DNA from: DAHVFK01 sp963755395
Lineage (GTDB): Bacteria; Pseudomonadota; Gammaproteobacteria; Burkholderiales; SG8-39
Direction of reading: 5' to 3'
DNA: 64,000 nucleotides
Assembly: GCA_963755395.1 (NCBI GenBank)
Contig: CAVWJJ010000004.1
Coordinates: 62,001-126,000, forward strand
Of this stretch, positions 41,641-52,500 are shown one piece after another. Below the pieces are notes generated by a model. It searched no databases, was not told where the DNA came from, and worked only from the letters and a program-made list of their open reading frames with translations. Position 1 is the first letter of the stretch; every line of letters begins with the position of its first letter. The translations under genes and the position numbers were made by a program.

Positions 41641-42048
41641 ATGACCACGCCGCACAGCGTTCTGCTGCCGCAGGGCTGGGCGCCTCCCATCGGCTACTCG
41701 AACGGCATCGCCGCGGCGCCGGGCCGGGTGGTGTTCATCGCAGGTCAGTTAGGCTGGGACGCACGGCAGAAATTTCACGCAGAGACGCTTGCACCGCAGT
41801 TCGAGCAGGCGCTCAACAACGTCATCGAGGTGCTCGCGGTTGCCGGCGGTCGGCCGGAGCATGTCTGCCGTATCACCGCCTACTGCTGCGACAGGCCGGC
41901 CTACCTCGCGGCACGCCGGGAGATCGGCGTGATCTGGCGCCGCCTCATGGGGCGGCATTTCCCGGCGATGAGTATGATCTTCGTTTCCGATCTTCTCGAT
42001 CACCCGGCCAAGATCGAGCTCGAGGCGACAGCGATCGTTCCTACTTGA
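41641..42048 (+). CDS. RidA/YjgF-family protein
   Basis: 135 aa Rid-fold protein (GRVVFIAGQLGWD, EQALNNVIEVLAVAGG, FPAMSMIFVSDLL). The RidA catalytic Arg of imine deaminases is not in its usual place (AMSMIFV in place of R-S-V), so it may belong to another Rid subgroup. Starts 8 bases after the ferritin-like gene and ends the kor unit; overlaps the convergent cytochrome gene by 8 bases. Confidence 0.8.
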   Translation: MTTPHSVLLPQGWAPPIGYSNGIAAAPGRVVFIAGQLGWDARQKFHAETLAPQFEQALNNVIEVLAVAGGRPEHVCRITAYCCDRPAYLAARREIGVIWRRLMGRHFPAMSMIFVSDLLDHPAKIELEATAIVPT

Positions 42049-42349
42049 ACTTGTAGTAGCGCGCGTTCAGCCAGGCCGCGACGCTCTGCTCGTCTTCAGC
42101 CGACAAGCCGGCGCGAGCGCGCTGGTTGCAGCCCTGCACCTGCGCGAGCAGCGACGCCGGCGTATGAATCCTGTGGTCCGGGCGCGTGAATACGCTCGAA
42201 CCGTCGCCACCGAACTGAGCCACGTGGCAGGCCGCACACTTTGCCGCGTATAGCTTCTGCCCCTGCTTCACATCGCCGAAGGCGAATTCGTCGGGCGCGG
42301 CATTTGCTGCACCGACGTACACAACCAGCGCCAAGATCAGGAATTTCAA
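42041..42349 (-). CDS. Small periplasmic cytochrome c
   Basis: 102 aa class I cytochrome c with signal peptide (FLILALVVYVGAANA), heme site CAACH and a C-terminal helix. The TTG at 42349 is chosen because CGAGGAG precedes it by the proper distance; upstream TTG codons would place that site inside the gene. The sixth ligand is not obvious. Electron-transfer partner unknown. Confidence 0.75.
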   Translation of the reverse strand: MKFLILALVVYVGAANAAPDEFAFGDVKQGQKLYAAKCAACHVAQFGGDGSSVFTRPDHRIHTPASLLAQVQGCNQRARAGLSAEDEQSVAAWLNARYYKFK

Positions 42350-42411
42350 TTTGGCTCCTCGCAATAATGAGACTTGCAAGCCAAGGATAACTCAGCGTAC
42401 AACTCGTGAAC

Positions 42412-43611
42412 ATGATCAAGCGCGTCATGCTCTGTGCCTTTATGGCCGCGCTGCTGACCGCCTGCCAGTCGGGTCCGTCGCCGCTGACGCTTGTGAACAT
42501 TGCAGCATCTCGCGACCCTCAAGCTGCGTTGCGAGGGGCGCTCAAGCACCGTGCGGAGCAGTACGAACGCGACCCGCGTGTCCTTCTGGCCGACCTGCGG
42601 ACCGTGAAGCGCGATCTTACGCGGCTGGAATCATTCCTGTCCGGCAAGGCGAGCGCAAGCTGGGGCCCGAAAGAAGTGAAGCTTCCGAGTCGCACACGCT
42701 ATGTCAAATACACCCAGAACTACAAGAGCCGCGCCGTAGTCGACTTCGACGCTGGCGAAATTACGGTCGAGACGGTCGACCAGCAGGATCCCCGCGCCAG
42801 CCTGAGAAACGCGATTGTCACCACGCTGCTCACCCCCGACGATCCTCGCGCAGTCGACCTCTACTCCGACAAGTCGATCACCCTGACGGGTACTAGCCAG
42901 CCCTACCTTCTCGGGCTGGTGCTGGACCGTGAGGACAGGCCGATCGACGGTCCCGCACGTGCCGAGCGTTTCGCCGACTACCTGCTGCACGCGCATTCGG
43001 CTACGCATAGCTTGAAGTTGCGCGACGGCCTAACGAAGGCGATGTATGTCAAGTTCCGCATGACACCTAACTTCGAAAGCAGCCAGGCCAGGAAGTACCG
43101 TCCGCTGGTGGATAAATATGCAGCGCAAAACAACCTCAGCCCGAGCCTCGTGTTCGCCATCATCCGTGCCGAAAGCAATTTCAATCCGTTCGCGGTCAGC
43201 TCTGCGCCCGCCTTCGGAATGATGCAGCTCGTGCCGGCGAGCGGCGGCCGGGAGGCTTACCGTCGCGTCAGCGGCCGGGACGAAATGCCCACGCGCGAGT
43301 TTCTGTTCGACGCCGGCAACAACATCGAGCTCGGCACCGCGTATTTGGGACAGCTATTTCTAGACCAGCTCGACGTCGTCGCCAATCCGGTCTCTCGAGA
43401 ATACTGCGTGATTTCAGCCTACAACACCGGACCCGGCAACGTCTTGCGCGCTTTCGCGGGAGACCGCGCGGCGGCGGTGAACCGCATCAACGCAATGCAG
43501 CCTCCCGCCGTATACGATCGACTGCGACGCTACCTTCCCTACCACGAGACGCGCCGCTACCTGGTGAAGGTGGTCAACTTTCGCCGCGAGTTCCTGAGCT
43601 TCGGGAACTAG
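42412..43611 (+). CDS. mltC: MltC-like membrane-bound lytic transglycosylase
   Basis: 399 aa lipoprotein that cleaves peptidoglycan glycan strands. A lipobox LLTACQ follows a short signal. The N-terminal region matches the extra domain of MltC, and the C-terminal SLT domain has catalytic Glu in AIIRAESNFNPFAVS and FGMMQLVP, then ISAYNTGPGN. A GTG two codons earlier is an alternative start. Converges with glmS. Confidence 0.85.
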   Translation: MIKRVMLCAFMAALLTACQSGPSPLTLVNIAASRDPQAALRGALKHRAEQYERDPRVLLADLRTVKRDLTRLESFLSGKASASWGPKEVKLPSRTRYVKYTQNYKSRAVVDFDAGEITVETVDQQDPRASLRNAIVTTLLTPDDPRAVDLYSDKSITLTGTSQPYLLGLVLDREDRPIDGPARAERFADYLLHAHSATHSLKLRDGLTKAMYVKFRMTPNFESSQARKYRPLVDKYAAQNNLSPSLVFAIIRAESNFNPFAVSSAPAFGMMQLVPASGGREAYRRVSGRDEMPTREFLFDAGNNIELGTAYLGQLFLDQLDVVANPVSREYCVISAYNTGPGNVLRAFAGDRAAAVNRINAMQPPAVYDRLRRYLPYHETRRYLVKVVNFRREFLSFGN

Positions 43612-43624
43612 GCCGAAGCGCGGC

Positions 43625-45463
43625 TCACTCGACGGTGACCGACTTCGCCAGATTGCGAGGCTTGTCGACGTCTGTGCCGCGCGCCAGCGCGGCGTGGTAA
43701 GCCAGCAGCTGCAGCGGCACCACGTGCAGCATCGGCGACAGCGGACCCGCATGCTCCGCGAGGCGAATCACGTGCACCGTATCGCTCTCCTCGATCTGCG
43801 TCTCGCGATCTGCAACGACGTAAAGCTCGCCGCCCCGGGCGCGCACCTCCTGCAGGTTGGACTTGAGCTTTTCCACCAGCGCGTCGCCCGGCGCCACGGC
43901 CACCACCGGCATATCGCGGTCGACCAGCGCCAGCGGTCCGTGCTTGAGCTCGCCGGCGGCATAGGCCTCGGCGTGGATATAGGAGATTTCCTTCAGCTTG
44001 AGCGCGCCTTCCATGGCGATCGGCCAATGGATGCCGCGTCCGAGGAACAGCGCGTGATGTTTCTGCGCAAAGCGCCCGGCCCAGCGCTTCACCTGGGGTT
44101 CGGTTTCCAGCACCTTGCCGAGCGCGGCCGGGACGTGTCGTAGTGCCTTAAGGAGCGAGTCCTCGATCTGCGGGGAAAGATGGCGCCCGAGCTTCGCCAG
44201 CACCAGGACCAGCAGAAAGAGCGCCCCCAGTTGGGTGGTGAATGCCTTGGTCGAAGCGACGCCGATCTCCGGGCCCGCGCGCGTCAGGAAGCGTAGGCGC
44301 GAGGCGCGTACGAGCGAGCTTTCGGGCACATTGCAGATCGACAGCGTGCGCTCCATGCCGAGCGATTTCGCATACTCAAGCGCCGCAAGCGTATCGGCCG
44401 TCTCGCCGGACTGCGAGATGGTGACAAAGAGACCGTGCCGGTCCGGCACTACCTCGCGGTAGCGATACTCGCTGGCAATGTCGACCTGCGCCGGCAAACG
44501 CGCCATCGACTCGATCCAGTAGCGCGCCACCATTCCCGCATGGTAGCTCGTGCCGCAGGCGACGATCTGCACTGAAGATACGTCCTTCAGCATGGTCGCT
44601 GCATCCGCGCCGAAAAGGCCCGGCTGCACCGAATTCGCGGCCGCGACCGCCTCGAGCGTGCTGGCGAGCGCCCCCGGCTGCTCGAAGATTTCTTTCTGCA
44701 TGTAATGCTGGTACGGACCGAGCTCGACCGCCTGCGCGGTCATCTCGGATACGTGCACCGGACGCTCGACGCGCTTGCCGCGCACATCGACCACGCGCAC
44801 CCCGTCGGGGCGGATCTCGGCGCAGTCGCCGTCTTCGAGGTAGATTACGCGCGAAGTAACCTGGACCAGCGCCGAGGCGTCCGAAGCGGCAAAGCTTTCG
44901 CCCTCGCCCAGGCCGAGGAGCAGCGGCGCGCCCTTGCGTGCCAGCGCGACGACGTGTGGATCGTCTTCCGAAACCACTGCGATCGCGAACGCACCGACCA
45001 GCTCGCCCGCGGCCTCGCATACCGCCGTGAGCAGATCCGGACTGGTGCGGCGCAGCTGGGCAACGAGATGGGCGATGACCTCGCTGTCGGTGTCCGAGGC
45101 GAAGACGTAGCCTTCGCGCGTCAGGCGCGCGCGGATCTGCTCGTGGTTCTCGATGATGCCGTTGTGAACCACGGCAAGGCCGCCTGAAACGTGCGGGTGC
45201 GCGTTCTTCTCGCTCGGAGCGCCGTGCGTGGCCCAGCGCGTGTGGGCGATTCCGGTTTCGCTCGCGAGCTTTTGAGCGTCTATTTGCGCCGCGAGCTCCG
45301 CAACGCGGCCCGCGGCGCGCAGCCGTTTCAGCTGCGGCCTATCCCGCGCGCCCAGCACGGCTACGCCGGCCGAATCGTAGCCGCGATACTCGAGTCGTCG
45401 CAGGCCCTCGATCAGGACCGGAACGATGTTGCGGCGCGATGCCGCGGCGACGATTCCACACAT
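43625..45463 (-). CDS. glmS: Glutamine-fructose-6-phosphate aminotransferase
   Basis: 612 aa, makes glucosamine-6-phosphate for cell-wall precursors. N-terminal class II glutaminase with nucleophile Cys2 (MCGIVAAASRRN), two SIS domains (SQSGETADTLAAL), and C-terminal KPRNLAKSVTVE. It follows glmU by 4 bases, so the amino-sugar pathway genes form one unit. No glmS ribozyme is seen upstream. Confidence 0.96.
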   Translation of the reverse strand: MCGIVAAASRRNIVPVLIEGLRRLEYRGYDSAGVAVLGARDRPQLKRLRAAGRVAELAAQIDAQKLASETGIAHTRWATHGAPSEKNAHPHVSGGLAVVHNGIIENHEQIRARLTREGYVFASDTDSEVIAHLVAQLRRTSPDLLTAVCEAAGELVGAFAIAVVSEDDPHVVALARKGAPLLLGLGEGESFAASDASALVQVTSRVIYLEDGDCAEIRPDGVRVVDVRGKRVERPVHVSEMTAQAVELGPYQHYMQKEIFEQPGALASTLEAVAAANSVQPGLFGADAATMLKDVSSVQIVACGTSYHAGMVARYWIESMARLPAQVDIASEYRYREVVPDRHGLFVTISQSGETADTLAALEYAKSLGMERTLSICNVPESSLVRASRLRFLTRAGPEIGVASTKAFTTQLGALFLLVLVLAKLGRHLSPQIEDSLLKALRHVPAALGKVLETEPQVKRWAGRFAQKHHALFLGRGIHWPIAMEGALKLKEISYIHAEAYAAGELKHGPLALVDRDMPVVAVAPGDALVEKLKSNLQEVRARGGELYVVADRETQIEESDTVHVIRLAEHAGPLSPMLHVVPLQLLAYHAALARGTDVDKPRNLAKSVTVE

Positions 45464-45467
45464 GGCG

Positions 45468-46829
45468 TCAGCTCTTCTTCCTGATCGGCTTCCAGGAGGG
45501 AATCGAGACCTGCTTGGCGCGCGCGACGGTGAGCTGCCCCGCCGGAGTGTCCTTGCTGATGGTCGAGCCGGCGCCGATGTACGAGCCTTTGGCGATCCTG
45601 ACCGGCGCCACCAGCGTTGCGTCCGAGCCGATGAAGCAGTCGTCCTCGATCACGGTTCGATGCTTTGCCGCGCCATCGTAGTTACAGGTAATCGTTCCCG
45701 CACCGATGTTCACCCTGGCGCCGACTTCCGAGTCCCCGATGTACGCGAGGTGATTGGCCTTTGAGCCGGCGCCGAGGCGGCTCGCCTTCACCTCGACGAA
45801 GTTGCCAATGTGCACGCCCTCGCCGAGGTTTGCGCCCGGGCGCAGCCGTGCGTAAGGCCCGACGCGGCAGCGCGCGCCGACCTCTGCGTCCTCCAGCATT
45901 GAAAAGGCGAGAACTTCTGTGTGAGCGGCGATGCTCACGTTGCGCAGCACGCAGTTAGGCCCGATATGCACCCCGTCCCCCAGCCGCACTCGCCCTTCAA
46001 ATAGGCAATTCAGGTCGAGCACGACGTCGCGCCCGCACTCCAGGCTGCCGCGCACGTCCACGCGCGCGGGGTCGGCCAGCGTCACGCCGGCGTCGAGCAG
46101 GCGCGCGGCCTCGCGGCCCTGGACTTCGCGCTCGAGGGCGGCGAGCTCGCGCTTGGAATTCACCCCTGCGACCTCGGCCCAGGCGCCCGCCTTCACTGCC
46201 GCCACGGCGACCCCGTCGCGCACCGCAAGGCCCACCACATCGGTGAGGTAGTACTCCTTCTGCGCATTGTGATTGCGAACGCCCCCCAACCATTTTTTTA
46301 GCCGTTTGGCCGGGGCGCAGAGAAAGCCGGCGTTCACCTCGCGCAGTGCGAGCTCGTCCTGAGTCGCGTCGCGCTGTTCGACCACGCGCAGCACCTCGCC
46401 TCGCGCACCACGCACAACGCGCCCGTAGCCGCTCGGATCGAGTGCTTCCGCCGAGAGTATCGCGAGCCCACCGCGCGCCGCCTGCACCAGCTGCCTCAGC
46501 GTATCGACCGCGATCAATGGCACGTCGCCATAGAGAATCAGCACATCGTCGCCAGGCGGAATCTCTGGCAGCGCCTGCGCGACCGCGTGCCCGGTGCCTT
46601 GCTGTGCGGCCTGTTCCACCCATGTCACGTCGGCGTCGGCGAACGCGGACTTGACGTCGCCGCCACCGTGACCGTGCACTACCACGGTACGCGCCGGAGC
46701 GAGCGCCCGCGCCGCCTGCAACACGTGCGCCAGCAGCGGACGCCCCGCCAGGCGGTGCAGCACCTTCGGCAGCGTGGAATGCATGCGCTTGCCCTGACCC
46801 GCGGCGAGCACAATGATGGAAAGGGGCAT
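45468..46829 (-). CDS. glmU: Bifunctional GlmU (acetyltransferase/uridyltransferase)
   Basis: 453 aa. N-terminal uridylyltransferase signature LAAGQGKRMHSTLPKVL, C-terminal left-handed beta-helix acetyltransferase (GRVRLGDGVHIGPNC, IGAGTITCNYDG). Converts GlcN-1-P to UDP-GlcNAc. Lies between argD and glmS with gaps of 12 and 4 bases. Confidence 0.96.
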   Translation of the reverse strand: MPLSIIVLAAGQGKRMHSTLPKVLHRLAGRPLLAHVLQAARALAPARTVVVHGHGGGDVKSAFADADVTWVEQAAQQGTGHAVAQALPEIPPGDDVLILYGDVPLIAVDTLRQLVQAARGGLAILSAEALDPSGYGRVVRGARGEVLRVVEQRDATQDELALREVNAGFLCAPAKRLKKWLGGVRNHNAQKEYYLTDVVGLAVRDGVAVAAVKAGAWAEVAGVNSKRELAALEREVQGREAARLLDAGVTLADPARVDVRGSLECGRDVVLDLNCLFEGRVRLGDGVHIGPNCVLRNVSIAAHTEVLAFSMLEDAEVGARCRVGPYARLRPGANLGEGVHIGNFVEVKASRLGAGSKANHLAYIGDSEVGARVNIGAGTITCNYDGAAKHRTVIEDDCFIGSDATLVAPVRIAKGSYIGAGSTISKDTPAGQLTVARAKQVSIPSWKPIRKKS

Positions 46830-46841
46830 GGAAGCGGAATG

Positions 46842-47996
46842 CTAAAGGGCGGCCCGCAGCCGCACAAGCATCTCGTCGATTTCGGCGTGTGTCACGTTGA
46901 GCGCGGGCATGAAGCGCAGGCACTCGGGTCGCGGCGCGTTGACAAGCAGCCCGTTCGCGAGCGCTGCCTGAACCACGGCGGCGCCTACAGGTCGACCAAG
47001 ATCGAGCGCAGCGAGCAGGCCGCGCCCGCGTACCTCGCCGAGCCCCCTGTCCCCAGACAGCGCACGCAGGCGTTGCATCATGTGCTCGCCGGCCGCGCGC
47101 ACCCCAGCCAGAAACGCCGGGTGTGACACCTCTGCAACCACCGCTTCGCCCGCCGCTGTCATCAACGGATTGCCGCCGAAGGTTCCGCCTTGGTCACCTG
47201 CCTCGAATACGCTGACTTCCTCTCGCGCGAGTAGCGCGGCAAGTGGCACGCCGCCCCCAATGCCCTTGCCCAAAGTCAGCATGTCCGGGCGGATGCCAAG
47301 GTGCTCGTAGCAGAACATGCGCCCGGTGCGGCCGATGCCGGTCTGGATCTCGTCCAACACCAGCAGAACGCCGCGCTCTTCGGTCAACTCGCGCAGCCGA
47401 CGCATGAACGAGGTGGAAAACGGTATCACCCCGGACTCGCCCTGGATTGGCTCAAGCATTACGGCGCAAGAATGCGGGCCGAGCGCTCGTGCCACGGCTT
47501 CGATGTCATTTCGCGGCACCCTAACGAAGCCTGGGACCTTTGGCTCGAAAAGACCGTCCCATCCGGGTTTGCCGGACGCAGACATCGTGGCGAGCGTGCG
47601 ACCGTGGAACGCGTCCTCGAACACCACGATCTCGAACGCGCCGCCCTTTTTCAGAGCGCCCCACTTGCGCGCCAGCTTGATCGCGCCCTCGTTCGCCTCG
47701 GCCCCACTGCTGGCGAAGAACACCCGCTCGAGCCCGCTAAGGGACGCCAAGCGATCGGCCAGCCGGCGCATGGGTTCATTGTGGTAGGCAGGGCTTACAT
47801 TGATCACTTTCGACGCCTGCGTTGCGAGCGCCTGTCGCAGCAGCGCCGGCGCGTGGCCGAGGGAATTGACCGCCCAGCCTTGCACAAAATCCAGGTAGGC
47901 GCGTCCATCCGCGTCGTAGAGCCAGGATCCCTCACCCCGCACAAAGTTCACGTCGGGGCGCCGCGTAACAAACATCAGTGAATCCATTGCCTGCAT
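46842..47996 (-). CDS. argD: Acetylornithine aminotransferase
   Basis: 384 aa class III PLP aminotransferase of arginine synthesis. PLP Lys in LTLGKGIGGGVP, VLDEIQTGIGRTG and SSGAEANEGAIKLARK are typical; other omega-aminotransferases are alternatives. An ATG three codons later (47987) is also possible. Upstream is the gltBD terminator, so it starts a new unit with glmU-glmS. Confidence 0.88.
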   Translation of the reverse strand: MQAMDSLMFVTRRPDVNFVRGEGSWLYDADGRAYLDFVQGWAVNSLGHAPALLRQALATQASKVINVSPAYHNEPMRRLADRLASLSGLERVFFASSGAEANEGAIKLARKWGALKKGGAFEIVVFEDAFHGRTLATMSASGKPGWDGLFEPKVPGFVRVPRNDIEAVARALGPHSCAVMLEPIQGESGVIPFSTSFMRRLRELTEERGVLLVLDEIQTGIGRTGRMFCYEHLGIRPDMLTLGKGIGGGVPLAALLAREEVSVFEAGDQGGTFGGNPLMTAAGEAVVAEVSHPAFLAGVRAAGEHMMQRLRALSGDRGLGEVRGRGLLAALDLGRPVGAAVVQAALANGLLVNAPRPECLRFMPALNVTHAEIDEMLVRLRAAL

Positions 47997-48016
47997 TCTT
48001 CATCCCCAGAAAAGAA

Positions 48017-48048
48017 AAAAGCCACGAAGCCTGCGGTCCGTGGCTTTT
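48017..48048 (-). terminator. Rho-independent terminator after gltD
   Basis: Perfect 10-bp stem AAAAGCCACG / CGTGGCTTTT with a 12-base loop, followed on the minus strand by a T-rich run (TTTTTTC). It ends the gltBD transcript. Confidence 0.85.
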
Positions 48049-48125
48049 CGCGTTCAATTCGCGCTACTCGCCCTCGAAGACCGCGCTTCGTCGTCGATCG
48101 CGTCGGCGCTGAAGGGCGCTGGACG

Positions 48126-49583
48126 TCATCTTGGCAGCTCGGAAATGCCCATCAGAAATTCGTCGACGGCGCGGGCGCACTGACGCCCTTCGCGGATCGC
48201 CCACACCACCAGCGATTGGCCGCGGCGCATGTCGCCGGCCGCGAACACCTTCGGAACGCTGGTAAGATAACAACCCTCGCCATCAGTCGTCGCTTTGGCG
48301 TTGCCGCGCGGATCCTTGTCCACGCCAAAGGCGTCGAGCACGGCCTGCACTGGCGAAACGAACCCCATCGCGAGCAACACCAGGTCCGCAGGCAGCAAAA
48401 ACTCGCTGTTCGGCAGCTCGCTCATCTTGCCATCCCTCCACTCCAGGCGTACCGCCTTGATGGCCTTGACCTTTCCGTCTTCGCCGATAAATTCCTTGGT
48501 GCCTATCGACCAGTCGCGCTCGGCGCCTTCTTCGTGCGACGAGGAGGTCCTCAGCCGCTGCGGCCAGTACGGCCATACCGGATTGCGCTCCAGGTCGGGG
48601 GGCATCGGCAGCAGCTCGAACTGGGTTACCGACGCGGCGCCGTGGCGGTTGGAAGTGCCGACGCAGTCCGATCCCGTATCGCCGCCGCCGATCACGACCA
48701 CGTGTTTGCCACTCGCCCACAAGTCCTCGACGTTCTTGTCTCCGGCCACGCGCCGATTTTGCAGCGGCAGGAAATCCATCGCGAAGTGGATGCCATCGAG
48801 CTCACGCCCCGGGACTGGCAGGTCGCGCGGCTGCTCGGCACCGCCAGCCAGCACCACCGCGTCGAACTCGGTCAGCAGCTTCCTCGGGTTCACCGGCTTG
48901 GCCTGCTTGTTGCCCGCCCCGACCGGAGCCTGACCAATCACGTGATTGACGCGGAATTCGACTCCTTCAGCTTCCATCTGCTCGAGCCTGCGGTCGATCA
49001 GCCACTTCTCCATCTTGAAGTCGGGAATGCCGTAGCGCAGCAGTCCGCCGACGCGGTCGTTCTTTTCGAACACGACCACGTCGTGCCCGACCCGTGCCAG
49101 CTGTTGGGCGCAGGCCAAGCCGGCCGGCCCTGAGCCAACCACGGCCACTTTCTTTCCGGTCTTGTGCGGCGCCGGGCGAGGCGCGACCCAACTTTCTTCC
49201 CAGGCTTTGTCGATGATCGCGTGCTCGATCGACTTGATGCCGACCGGATCGTCATTGATGCGCAGCGTGCAGGCCTCCTCGCACGGCGCCGGGCAGACCC
49301 GCCCGGTGAATTCTGGGAAGTTGTTGGTCGAGTGCAGCGATTCGATTGCCGTCTTCCAGTACTGGCGGTAAACCAGGTCGTTGAAGTCCGGGATGATGTT
49401 GTTGACCGGGCAGCCGGACATGCAGAAGGGAATTCCGCAGTCCATGCAGCGTGCGCCTTGGATTTTCGCCTCATCGTCGCTAAGGTGCAGGACGAATTCG
49501 CGGTAATGCTTCTTGCGCGAATCCTTGTCCTCGCTTGTTTCCTGCAGGCGCTGATACTCCAGAAAACCAGTTACCTTTCCCAC
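48126..49583 (-). CDS. gltD: Glutamate synthase small subunit
   Basis: 485 aa NADPH-dependent subunit. N-terminal cysteine clusters (CMDCGIPFCMSGCPVNN, CPAPCEEAC), FAD-binding GSGPAGLACAQQLARVG and NADPH-binding GGGDTGSDCVG. The GTG start at 49583 directly abuts the gltB TAG with no gap. Delivers electrons to GltB for ammonium assimilation. Confidence 0.95.
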   Translation of the reverse strand: MGKVTGFLEYQRLQETSEDKDSRKKHYREFVLHLSDDEAKIQGARCMDCGIPFCMSGCPVNNIIPDFNDLVYRQYWKTAIESLHSTNNFPEFTGRVCPAPCEEACTLRINDDPVGIKSIEHAIIDKAWEESWVAPRPAPHKTGKKVAVVGSGPAGLACAQQLARVGHDVVVFEKNDRVGGLLRYGIPDFKMEKWLIDRRLEQMEAEGVEFRVNHVIGQAPVGAGNKQAKPVNPRKLLTEFDAVVLAGGAEQPRDLPVPGRELDGIHFAMDFLPLQNRRVAGDKNVEDLWASGKHVVVIGGGDTGSDCVGTSNRHGAASVTQFELLPMPPDLERNPVWPYWPQRLRTSSSHEEGAERDWSIGTKEFIGEDGKVKAIKAVRLEWRDGKMSELPNSEFLLPADLVLLAMGFVSPVQAVLDAFGVDKDPRGNAKATTDGEGCYLTSVPKVFAAGDMRRGQSLVVWAIREGRQCARAVDEFLMGISELPR

Positions 49584-52500
49584 CTACGCTGCCGCTTTCT
49601 TGTGAGCCGCCGCGAGTTCGCCCAGCGCCCGCCGATACTCGCGCGGGAACACCTTTACGAAACGCGGCCGGTACAACGCCCAGCCGTCCAGGACCTCTTG
49701 GGCCTTGCTGCTGCCGGTGTAGCGAACGTGCTTCTCGAGCATTTGTCTGAGGATCACTTCGTCCGCTTGGGCAAGATGCCACAGATGCGGGCTCAGCTTG
49801 GCCTGTTGCTCGGATTCCGACAGCACCGGCTCGAGGTCGACCATGGCGGAATTGCAGTGGTTGACGAACGCGCCGTCTGCATCCAGGACGTAAGCGATGC
49901 CGCCCGACATGCCGGCGGCGAAGTTGCGGCCCGTTGCTCCCAGCACCACGACCGTTCCACCAGTCATGTACTCGCAGCCGTGATCCCCGACTCCCTGCAC
50001 CACCGCGTGCGCGCCAGAATTCCGCACCGCGAAGCGCTCGCCCGCCACGCCGCGGAAGTAAGCCTCTCCGGCGATCGCGCCGTAGAGCACGACGTTGCCG
50101 GTGATGATGTTGAGCGCCGGGTCGCCGCGGAATTTGGGCGAGGGCTGGACGCTGATGCGTCCGCCCGACAGGCCTTTGCCGCAATAGTCGTTCGTATCGC
50201 CGATAAGATCGAGCGTCACGCCCTTGGCCAGAAAGGCACCGAAGCTCTGTCCGGCGGATCCGGCCAGCCGCACGCGAATGGTGTCGTCAGGCAGGCCGTC
50301 ATGCCCGTATCGGCGCGCAATTTCGGACGACAGCATGGTGCCGACCGTTCGGTTGATGTTCCGGATCGGCATGTCGATCGAGACCACCTCACCGCCCTCG
50401 ATCGCAGGCTGCGCCAGCTCGATCAGGCGGTTATCGAGCGCCCTGTCCAGCCCGTGATTCTGAGCTTCGCTGTGGAAGCGTGCCACCTCCTGAGGCATGT
50501 TCGGCATGTAGAACACCTTCGAGAAGTCGAGTCCCTTCGCCTTCCAGTGTTCGATTCCCTTGCGCATGTCGAGCAGTGCCGTGCGGCCGATCAAATCGTC
50601 GAACTTGCGGATACCAAGGCTCGCCATCAACTCGCGCACCTCCTCCGCAACGTAGAAGAAGAAGTTCACAACGTATTCGGGTTTGCCCGAAAACTTCTTG
50701 CGCAGTACGGGATCCTGAGTCGCCACGCCGACCGGGCAGGTGTTGAGGTGGCACTTCCGCATCATGATGCAGCCCTCGACGACCAGCGGAGCGGTGGCGA
50801 AGCCGAATTCGTCGGCTCCGAGAATGGCGCCGACCACCACGTCCCGACCGGTCTTGATCTGTCCGTCCACCTGTACCGCAATACGGCCGCGCAGCTTGTT
50901 GAGCACTAGGGTCTGCTGTGTTTCCGCAAGACCCAGCTCCCAAGGCGTTCCGGCATGCTTGATCGACGACCATGGCGAAGCGCCGGTGCCGCCGTCGTGG
51001 CCGGAAATGGTCACATGGTCCGACTTGGCCTTCGCCACACCCGCTGCCACCGTGCCCACGCCGACTTCGGACACGAGCTTGACGCTGATCGAGGCCGCCG
51101 GATTCGCGTTCTTGAGATCGTGGATTAGCTGCGCCAGGTCCTCAATCGAGTAAATGTCGTGGTGCGGCGGTGGCGATATCAGCTCGACGCCCGGCGTCGA
51201 AAACCGCAGTTCCGCGATGTACTCGGAAACCTTGCGTCCCGGCAGCTGTCCCCCTTCGCCCGGCTTGGCGCCCTGCGCCATCTTTATCTGGATCTGCTCG
51301 GCCGACGCCAAGTACTCGGCGGTGACGCCGAAGCGCCCGGACGCAACCTGCTTGATCTTGGATTTGAGCGAATCGCCTTCCTTGAGCGCGATATCGGCTT
51401 CGACCCGGCCCCTGCCGAGGCGCGAGGTCAGCGTTTCGCCCGCTTTGACTGGCGCGTAGCGCCGCCAATCCTCGCCGCCTTCGCCGGTGTTCGACTTGCC
51501 GCCGATGCGGTTCATAGCCACTGCGAGCGTGGTGTGCGCCTCGGTGGAGATCGAGCCTAGCGACATGGCACCGGTCGAGAACCGCTTGACGATTTCGGCG
51601 GCGGACTCGACTTCTTCGATCGGAACCGGTTGGGCGCGGTCAAAACGAAATTCGAACAACCCGCGGAACGTCATGTGGCGCTTCGACTGGTCGTTGATGA
51701 TGCTCGCGTACTCCTTGTAGGTCGAGTACGAATCGCGTCGCGTCGCGTGCTGAAGTTTCGCGATCGCGTCCGGCGTCCACATGTGCTCTTCCCCGCGCAC
51801 GCGCCAGGCATACTCGCCGCCCGCATCTAGCGCGTTCCTGAGTACAGGGTCTTCCTCGTCAAACGCGGCACGATGCACACGAATCGCCTCTTCGGCCACT
51901 TCGAAAATGCCGATGCCCTCCACCGACGAGGTGGTGCCGTTGAAATACTTGTCGACCAGCGCACGCGATAGGCCGACCGCCTCGAAGATCTGCGCCCCGG
52001 TATAGGACATGTAGGTGGAAATGCCCATCTTCGACATGACCTTCGCCAGTCCCTTGCCGACGGCCTTGATGAAATGCTTGCACGCCTTGTGCCCGTCGAT
52101 TCCCTGAGCGAGTCGTCCCCGCTCCGCAAGCTCGATCAGGCTCTCGAACGCAAGATAGGGATGCACGGCTTCGGCGCCGTAACCCCCGAGCAGTGCGAAA
52201 TGGTGCACTTCGCGCGCCGACCCGGTTTCGACCACCAGACCAGTCGATGTGCGCAGTCCTTTGCCGACCAGGTGCTGGTGGATTGCTGACAGGGCGAGCA
52301 GTGCCGGGATGGCGAGGTTGTCGCGGTCCACCCTGCGGTCCGACAGGATGATGATCGAGGTGCCGGCGCGGACCGCGTCCTCGGCTTGCGCGCGCAAGGA
52401 CGCGAGGCGTGCCTCGATGGCCTCCTTGCCCCAGGCCAGCGGATAGGTGATATCGAGCTCGCAGGACTTGAACTTGCCGTCGGTGTAATGTTCGATATGG

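Noticed and set aside
43625..45600. glmS ribozyme or riboswitch upstream of glmS
   Set aside because: The gap to glmU is 4 bases and the preceding DNA is glmU coding sequence; glmS ribozymes are a Gram-positive feature.
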